Assembly: GCF_030253575.1 (NCBI RefSeq)
Contig: NC_080569.1
Location: 7,817,501 to 7,881,500 of the forward strand
Length of the DNA stretch: 64,000 nt
Direction: 5' to 3'
Source of the DNA: Rhododendron vialii
Lineage: Eukaryota > Streptophyta > Magnoliopsida > Ericales > Ericaceae
The notes beneath the pieces are model-generated. The model was not told the origin of the DNA, did no database searches, and saw only the letters and a program-made list of their open reading frames with translations. Position 1 is the stretch's first letter. The number at the start of each line of letters is the position of its first letter. The translations under genes and the position numbers were made by a program. This document shows positions 57,203-64,000 of this stretch, in pieces.

Positions 57203-60200
57203 AAAATATTTTTTCAACAAAATACATGATTAATTTTCCCTTTTTCAGTCGAAAAGTAAATCATTGAAGTAAAGAGCTAGCATCTCCCTCATCTTAAATT
57301 CGATATAGACCTATTATATATCGATAAAAAGAATTTTCAAAGTACTAAAAGATGGTGAAATTTGATCATAACAGTACTCATGTTTAATTTATAAAAAGTT
57401 GAAAGTAAGAAAACCACTACAAAGATCAATGGAGCATCACCATCACTTCACCACCTACACATACATCACTACCACCAAGGTAGTGGCGTCTATACTTTTG
57501 GGGGTTATCAAATGTTGGTGGTGATGGAGGTTACGGTGTTTTAGTGGTCAAGTGATATTGTTGTTGTCATGGACACCAAAATTTGGTTTCTTAAATGTTT
57601 ATGCCCTGTGTATTAGGTGAACGTCGATGATAAAGCAATTTTATGTCATTCGATGAAGTGTAAAAAGCCCTATAAGCTCTCTAGAGCTCTTTGGAAATGA
57701 CCGAAGGCCTTAGAACTAGGAATGCTAGTATCGAAGGGAGCATAGAATCAATGGAATGGCATGAAAATCTGTTTTAGCCTTAGCGGCTCCGATGATCTCT
57801 GAATCGGGTAATTTTCGACCAACATTCGATAAACCAAAAAATTGGTTTCAATCCGGTTTAAATTTAGCGCGATTCAATGGTTTTTTCCAAAAATATATTA
57901 TTTCAAACCTATTGAGGGTAAAATTGTCCTATCATTTGGTGAATAAATATTTTTCGAGTAAAAGTAATTCGGTTTCAAACCACGTCCAAATCGGATATCA
58001 GGAGTGTCTGTGGCAAGAACGAAAAATTTGGTAGACTTTGAAAGTCCTAAGATGCGTCCAGGCGCAAGGGGAGCATGGTAATGCGCCGGGGGCGCATTAA
58101 GACTCCACAATTGCACAAACTTTGCGGGTTTGTCCAAGACACTCTGGAACTCCGATTTTTGCTAGGTTTGAGCTGTTTAAAATCTCATTAACCCTAATTT
58201 CTAGCCCAAGTAGTTTGAATCCAAAAATATTTTTGCAACAAAAGACATTACCAATTTTCCCTTTGTGAGTCGAAAAGTAAATCATTGAAGTAAAGAGCTC
58301 GCATCTCGCTCATTTTAAATTCGATAAAGTCCTATTATATATCGATAAAATGAATTTTCAAAGTACTAAAAGTTGGTGAAATCCAATCATAACAGTCCTC
58401 ATGTTTAATTTATGAAAAATTGATAGTATGCATACCACTACAAAGATCAACGGAGCATCACCGTCACTCACCACCTACACATACATCACTACCACCAAGG
58501 TAGTGGCGTCTATACTTTTGGGGTTTTTCAAATGATGATGGTTATGGAGGTTACGGAGTTTTAGTGGTAAAGTGATATTGTTGGTGGAATGGACACCAAA
58601 ATTTGGTTTCTTAAATGTATAAGCCCTGTGTATTAGGCGAACCTCGATGATAAAGCAATTTTATGTTGTTCGATGAAGTGTAAAAAGCCATATTAGCTCT
58701 CTGGAGCGCTTTATAAATGACCGAAGGCCTTAGAACAAGGAATGCGATTATCGAAGGGAACATAGAATCAATGGAATGACATGAAAATCTGTTTTAGCCT
58801 TAGCGGCTCCGATCATCTCTGAATCGGGTAATTTTCGACCAACTTTTGATAAACCAAAATCTATAATAATTATTGTTCAATCCCACCATATTTTTGTAAT
58901 CTAAATACACTCTTTATCCATAAAAAATAGGTTTCAATCCGGTTTAAAGTTAGTGCGATTCAATGGTTTTTTCGAAAAAAAAAAAATTTCGACCTATTGA
59001 GGGTAAAATTGCCCTATCATCTGGTGAATAAATATTTTTGGAGTAAAAGTAATTTGGTTAGAAATCAGGCAAGACTAGCTTTTCAATGGTTGAAACCACG
59101 TCCAAATAGGAGATCGGGAGTGACCATGGCAAGACCACAAAATTTGGTAGGTTTTGAAATTCCTAAGATGCGCCCAGGCGCAACGTCTTGCACCTGGGGA
59201 GCATGGTAATGCGCCTGGGGCGCATTATGACTCCACAATTGCTCAAACTTTGTGGGTTTGTCCTGGACATTCCGGAATTCCGATTTTTGCAAGCTTTGAG
59301 CCGTTAAAAAGCTCTTTAAGTCTAATTTCTAACCCAAGTAGTTTGAATCCAAAAGTAATTTTACAACAAATTGCATGACCAATTTACCCGTTGTGAATCA
59401 AAAAGTAAATCATTTATGTAGAGAGTTCGCATCTCCCTCATCTGAAATTTGATATAGACCTATTATATATGAATAAAAAGAATTTTCAAAGTACGGAAAG
59501 ATGGTAAAATCCAATTCGTAAAAGTACTCATGTTTAATTTATGAAAGGTTGGTAGTAAGCAGCCACTTCTAAGATCAACAGAGCACCACCATCACTTCAC
59601 CACTGACACAAACATCACTACCACCAAGGTAGTGGCGTCAATACTTGCGGTGGTTACCAAATGATGGTGGTGATGCTGGTTTGGGAGTTGTAGTTTTCAG
59701 GAGATATTGTTAATGGTATGGACACCAAAATTAGGCTTTTTAAATGTATAAGCACTGTGTATTAGGCGAATCTCGATAAGAAAGCAGTTTTGTGTTGGTC
59801 GATAAAGTGTAAAAAGCCCTATAAATTCACTGGAGCTCTTTAGAAATGAATGAAGGCCTTAGAACTTGGAATGTGAGTACCGAAGGGAACAGAGAATCAA
59901 TGGAAAAGCATGAAAACATGTTTTAGCCTTAGTGGCTGCCATGATCTTTGAATTGGTCTACTTTCGACCAACTTTCGATAAACCAAAATCTATTATAATT
60001 ATGTTTCAATCCCACCATATTTTAGTAATCGAAAAACAGTCTTTATCCATACAAAATAGGTTACAATCCGGTTTAAAGTTAGAGTGATTCAATGATTTTT
60101 TCGAAATTATTCTTTTTTCGACGTATTGAGGATAGAATTGTCCTATCTTTTGTTCAGTTAATTTTTTTGGAATAAAAGTAATTCGGTTAGAAATTAGGCA

Positions 60201-60387
60201 AGACTAGCTTTTCAAAGGTTCAAACCACGTCCAAATCGGAGATCGGGAGTGTCCGCGGCAAGAATGCATAGTTTGGTAGGTTTTTGAAATTCCTAAAATG
60301 CGCCTGGGGTGCATTAAGACTCCACTATTGCTCAAACTTTGCGGGTTTGTCCTGAACACTCCGGAACTCCGATTTTTGCAAGGTTTG

Positions 60388-62882
60388 TGTAGAGACCCGT
60401 AAAAAAAATTTAATTATTTGAAAATGTTTATTAATTGGCTAATTAGAAGAATATAGTTTATTTGGTGGCTATTTGAATTAGGGATTGAAACTTGAGGGAA
60501 TGGGTGTGTGATTAAAGGATATGGGAGTATAAATAGGGGTGTGTGTATGTAGGAGATTATTTCATCTCCTTCTTTCTCTCTCCTTCACGTCTCCTCTCTA
60601 TCTCTAGCCGGCCATACCTCTCTCTCTCCTCTCCTCTCACTCAAAACTCCTCCAAGACCTCAAGAACCTCAAAGATCAACCACCCTTCAGCCATCCAATA
60701 GCATTCTCGAGCTCGAAATTTTGTGGGTCAAGCTTGGAGGGAAGTTCTTGGTCGATTTCGGAGCTTTGGAGGTCTAGGGCTCGCTTGGACTTCAATCAAT
60801 CGCTTGGATCTCGTTCGAATCACTTAAGGTAGGGATTTCTTACTCTCTCTATGTGTTTATAGGTTGATTTTGTGCCTTGATCATGCTTGGTTAGTTGTTT
60901 GTTGTTGGAGTTTCGTTATTGAAAAGCTGAAAATCTACAGAAAAACTCTGTGGTATTGATACCCTCAAAAGGGGTATCGATACCCCACTCTCCTCTGGAC
61001 CAGACTCTGGCCAGGTATTGATACCTCGATTAGGGGTATCAATACCCCTCTTCTATTCGGACAGATTTGGTTCATTTGTTTCTTCTCGTGCCTGTTTGAA
61101 TCCCGAATACTTCAAACACCTTTTGAATAGCTTCAAATCACTTGTGCCTCAAAAGATTCTTTGACCAATCGGTCTCCTTGGGCTCTCGTCGTAGATTAGA
61201 AAAGTGTAGAATTAAATGGCTAGGATACTCGTACATTAGTTTACGCTTTTGGTTGATTGAAGTAGATGTTGTGGTATGTCTTAATGATTGATATAGACTT
61301 GTTAAGCGTTATTACATTACGTGATGATTGGTGAATTGAGAATTGTACTATGGAGTGGTTATTGAGTATCGTAGGCCATAAAGTATATCGGAGGGTGCAT
61401 ACTTGGTCGATGGGGGTTTTCCTTGCGGACCAGATGAGAATAGGGTAACCCGTATCCTCGTGCCTTGTCTCGTTGATCTTCCTAAATTCCTTTGGCACCC
61501 GATCTATAAGATTCTCATTTAAAACTTAGCGGATGGTGTGTTGTAGAGTCATTTTGGGTTCAGTACATGACATGGGGCTTCGTGATAAACTTTGAGAGAT
61601 AACGTGGAACAAAGGTATTTAATAATGTACAAAAGGGACATGTTTGTGAATTTATAATGCATTGAATGACAATGAATGAAAGACTGTGACCTTGAGAAGT
61701 GTTGTCATCGATCTTGTATTCAAATTGTTAATGCTTATATGTTTGTGTGAGTTATGAATTTGAATTGAGAGTCCTGCAACGCAAGGTGTGGTAATGCGGA
61801 GACTCTAGAGGGCCCGCAATGCCAGGTGTGGTAATGCGAAAATCCACGTGGAAAGAATTCACTGTAACGCAAGGGGTGGTAATACGGTTGAATGTCTCGC
61901 ATGATGAAGGAAGTTATGATTGGTTATAGAAGTTCGTGTTGTTGTTTGTTGCTTGAGATGGTAACTGTCGAACAAAGGAATAAATGATCGATTTTATCAA
62001 GGTTTTGAAAAGAAAGGAATTTAGTTTTGGAAAAAAGATTTTTATGAAAAATCCTCCGGTATTCCTAAGCGAATCAACGGTTTCGGTATTTCAGCACAAA
62101 TCAACGGATTCCGGTATTCAAGCGAATCAACGGAGCTTGACCCGTGAAGGTCGAGAGTTTTCTCAAAGTTATTTTGGCAACAAAAAGGAAATGTTTTCTT
62201 TTATAAAAGAGGCTTGATGGTATAAGGTAAGAAATGAGGAAAATAAAGGTGGCAGTCATTCGAGAAATCTTAAAATGATTTGAGAAACGGTATGGGGTTA
62301 ATTAGATTGATTTGTGCTTAAAGCTGCTCCTAGTTGTTGTACGAATGGCAAGGGATATCCATAAAAAGTATTGAATTCCTTAGTCGTTGTTCGTCGGTTC
62401 ATTGTGCCTGTTGTATCTTCGATCGTTCATTGGAAATCATTCATTATTGTGGCATGTTTCATCGCATTTACATATAGCTTGGGTATAGAATTCTCTACTG
62501 GGCTAGTGTAGCTCAACCTATCATTTTCAGGTACACCTCAAGGATCTTGACGCGGAGTGCATGGTGTGCACGCTTGACATCATATCTTTTGAAAGCCGCC
62601 CGAGAAGTGATCCTATGATTTTTTTGTATGATCTTTTGAAAAGATTAAATTGTAAATTCATTTGAACTCTATTAATTTCAGATATTATGTAACCTCTAAA
62701 CTTGCTATCTTTAACTAACTATGGAGTTTGGGCCGCAGTGCCAATGTTGTAAATCTTTAAACTTGGAAACCTAGTTTGTAAATGATTATTTGGAATTCTC
62801 TCTTTTGGGTATTATCTGTACTATGCGAGGATCATTTGATGAAATGGATTATTTATTTATGTTAAAAATCGAGGGCGTGACA
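60388..62882 (+). mobile_element. Solo LTR, 2495 bp, inside the satellite array
   Basis: Starts TGTAGAGACCCGT, ends GAGGGCGTGACA, and is flanked by GTTTG at 60383-60387 and 62883-62887. The interrupted satellite phrase CAAGGTTTGAGCCGTT resumes exactly. A TATA box GAGTATAAATAGGGG lies near 60,527 and a CT-rich leader follows. Inside, GGTGTGGTAATGCG recurs three times (61,785-61,885) and TATTGATACC/GGGGTATC motifs lie around 60,955-61,050. The size and ends fit a gypsy-type LTR. No internal region remains. Confidence 0.85.
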
Positions 62883-62887
62883 GTTTG

Positions 62888-64000
62888 AGCCGTTAAAAAG
62901 CTCTTTGAATCTAATTTCTAACCCAAGTAGTTTGAATCAGAAAATAATTTTGCAACAATTGACATGACCTATTTGCCCTTTGTGAGTCAAAAAGTAAATC
63001 ATTGAAGTAAAGAGTTCGCACCTCCCTCATCTTAAATTCGATATTGACCTATTATATATTGATAAAAAGAATTTTCAAAGTATTAAAAGATGGTAAAATC
63101 AAATTCTAAAAGTACTCATTTTTAATTTATGAAAAGTTGATAGTAAGCAGACCACTACAAAGATCAACGGAGCACCAACATCACTCCACCACCGACAAAA
63201 CGTCACTACCACCAAGGTAGTGGCATCAATACTTGTGGTGGTTATCAAATGATGGTGGTGATAGTCGTTTTGGAATTGTAGTTTGTCAAGCGATATTGTT
63301 GGTGGTATGAAAACCAAAATTAGGCTTCTTAAATGTATAAGCCCTATGTATTAGGCGAATCTAAATGATAAAGCAGTTTTGTGCTAATCAATGAAGTGTA
63401 AAAAGCCCTATTAACTCTCTGGAGCTCTTTAGAAATGAATTAAGGCCTTAGAACTAGGAATGCGAGTACCGAAGGGAACATAGAATCAAAGGAGGGCATG
63501 AAAACATGTTTTAGCTTTAGTGGCTCCCATGATCTTTGAATTGGTCTACTTTAGACCTACTTTCGATAAACCAAAATCTATTATAATTATGGTTCAATCC
63601 CACCATATTTTAGTAATCGAAATACAGTCTTTATCCATACAAAATAGGTTACAATCCAGTTTAAAGTTAGTGTGATTCAATGATTTTTACAAAATTATTC
63701 TTTTTCCGACCTATTGAGGGTAGAATTGTCCTATCTTTTGTTGAGTTAATTTTTTTGGTGTAAAATTAATTCGGTTAGAAATTAGGCAAGACTAACTTTT
63801 CAATGGTTCAAACCACGTCCAAATTGGAGATAGAAAGTGTCCGCGGCAAGAATGCATAGTTTGGTTGGTTTTGAAACTCCTAAGATGCGCCAGGGCACAA
63901 GGGCTTGCGCCTGGGGAGCATGGTAATGCGCCTGGAACTTTGCGGGTTTGCCCAGGACACTCCGGAACTCTGATTTTTGCAAGGTTTGAGCCGTTTAAAA
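62888..64000. repeat. Tandem satellite array (part 2, runs off the window)
   Basis: Continuation of the unit cut by the solo LTR, then the next unit from 63778 to the window end. The hairpin is at about 63,205 and the GC-rich zone at 63,890-63,935. The array continues beyond the window. Confidence 0.92.

Larger units (their letters stand above)
47936..60382. repeat. Tandem satellite array, units of about 1.13 kb (part 1)
   Basis: The anchor GAAATTAGGCAAGACTAGC recurs at 47956, 49086, 50254, 51512, 52033, 53162, 54291, 55417, 56513, about 57971 (deleted anchor), 59061 and 60189. Typical spacing is 1090-1168 bp. Exceptions are 1258 (132-bp duplication), 521 (internal deletion) and 1458 (MITE insertion). 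Each unit has a GC-rich zone (GCGCAAGGGCTTGCGC), a hairpin CACTACC-ACCAA-GGTAGTG, and the phrase TGTAAAAAGCCCTATA. Frames inside units are not preserved, so it is non-coding. Confidence 0.93.

Noticed and set aside
57004..57204. 66-residue minus-strand protein in the satellite array
   Set aside because: It lies wholly inside one arm of the palindromic MITE.
60540..60840. Promoter and first exon of a gene within the satellite
   Set aside because: The TATA box and CT-rich leader belong to the 2.5-kb solo LTR. No protein-coding frame follows.
47936..64000. CRISPR-like or gene-family tandem array
   Set aside because: Units are about 1.13 kb without spacers, and no reading frame is preserved between units. 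It is a eukaryotic satellite.

Overview
The window is nuclear DNA of a flowering plant, probably a eudicot. The base composition is AT-rich. It carries plant-type LRR receptor kinases with the conserved kinase intron, plant U2 snRNA genes with USE/TATA promoters, a Ty1/copia element primed by initiator tRNA-Met, PPR-protein remnants, MITEs and a tandem satellite. I cannot name the species from the sequence alone. There are few real genes: two LRR receptor kinases that look intact and one intact retrotransposon polyprotein. Almost everything else is repeats or broken gene pieces.

Region 1 (1-19.86 kb) is a local array of about four diverged copies of a 4-5 kb composite unit. Its modules are called here D (U2 snRNA gene on the minus strand), A (related to the satellite at the right end of the window), C (a GGCCGC/GAATTAC minisatellite), a PPR pseudogene, and A2 (related to A). 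Three U2 copies remain, at 1705-1909, 6340-6544 and 18491-18695. The fourth was lost at a deletion junction near 12,368. Several insertions interrupt the array: a 578-bp solo LTR (8548-9125), an LTR-like piece (9345-10046), a 340-bp insertion with a 9-bp target duplication (10424-10763), and a composite LTR element (15216-18263).

Region 2 (19.86-42.9 kb) is a receptor-kinase cluster. Two LRR-XII-like, non-RD receptor kinases (22880-30943 and 36734-39956) lie in tandem in duplicated segments about 13.85 kb apart. Each has a signal peptide, 22 LRRs, a transmembrane helix and a kinase domain split by one phase-1 intron. In the first copy the intron holds a complete Ty1/copia element (25767-30543) with LTRs I read as identical, an uninterrupted 1351-residue Gag-Pol and a perfect 5-bp target duplication. 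The second copy instead has later small insertions upstream: a LINE 3' end, a Stowaway MITE and a foldback MITE. Kinase pseudogene fragments lie at 31875-32030, 33131-33612 and 40829-41438.

Region 3 (42.9-47.9 kb) holds a 3.55-kb LTR element (42906-46458) with one short ORF and no visible pol, then unassigned spacer. Region 4 (47.9-64 kb) is a tandem array of about 12 units of roughly 1.13 kb. It is interrupted by a 390-bp palindromic MITE and a 2.5-kb solo LTR, and continues past the window edge.

Functionally, the receptor kinases would act at the cell surface in pathogen or peptide perception, with the non-RD kinase signature typical of innate immune receptors. The U2 copies have promoters but each has changes in a functionally critical segment. 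The rest records repeated duplication and transposition around an immune-receptor locus.
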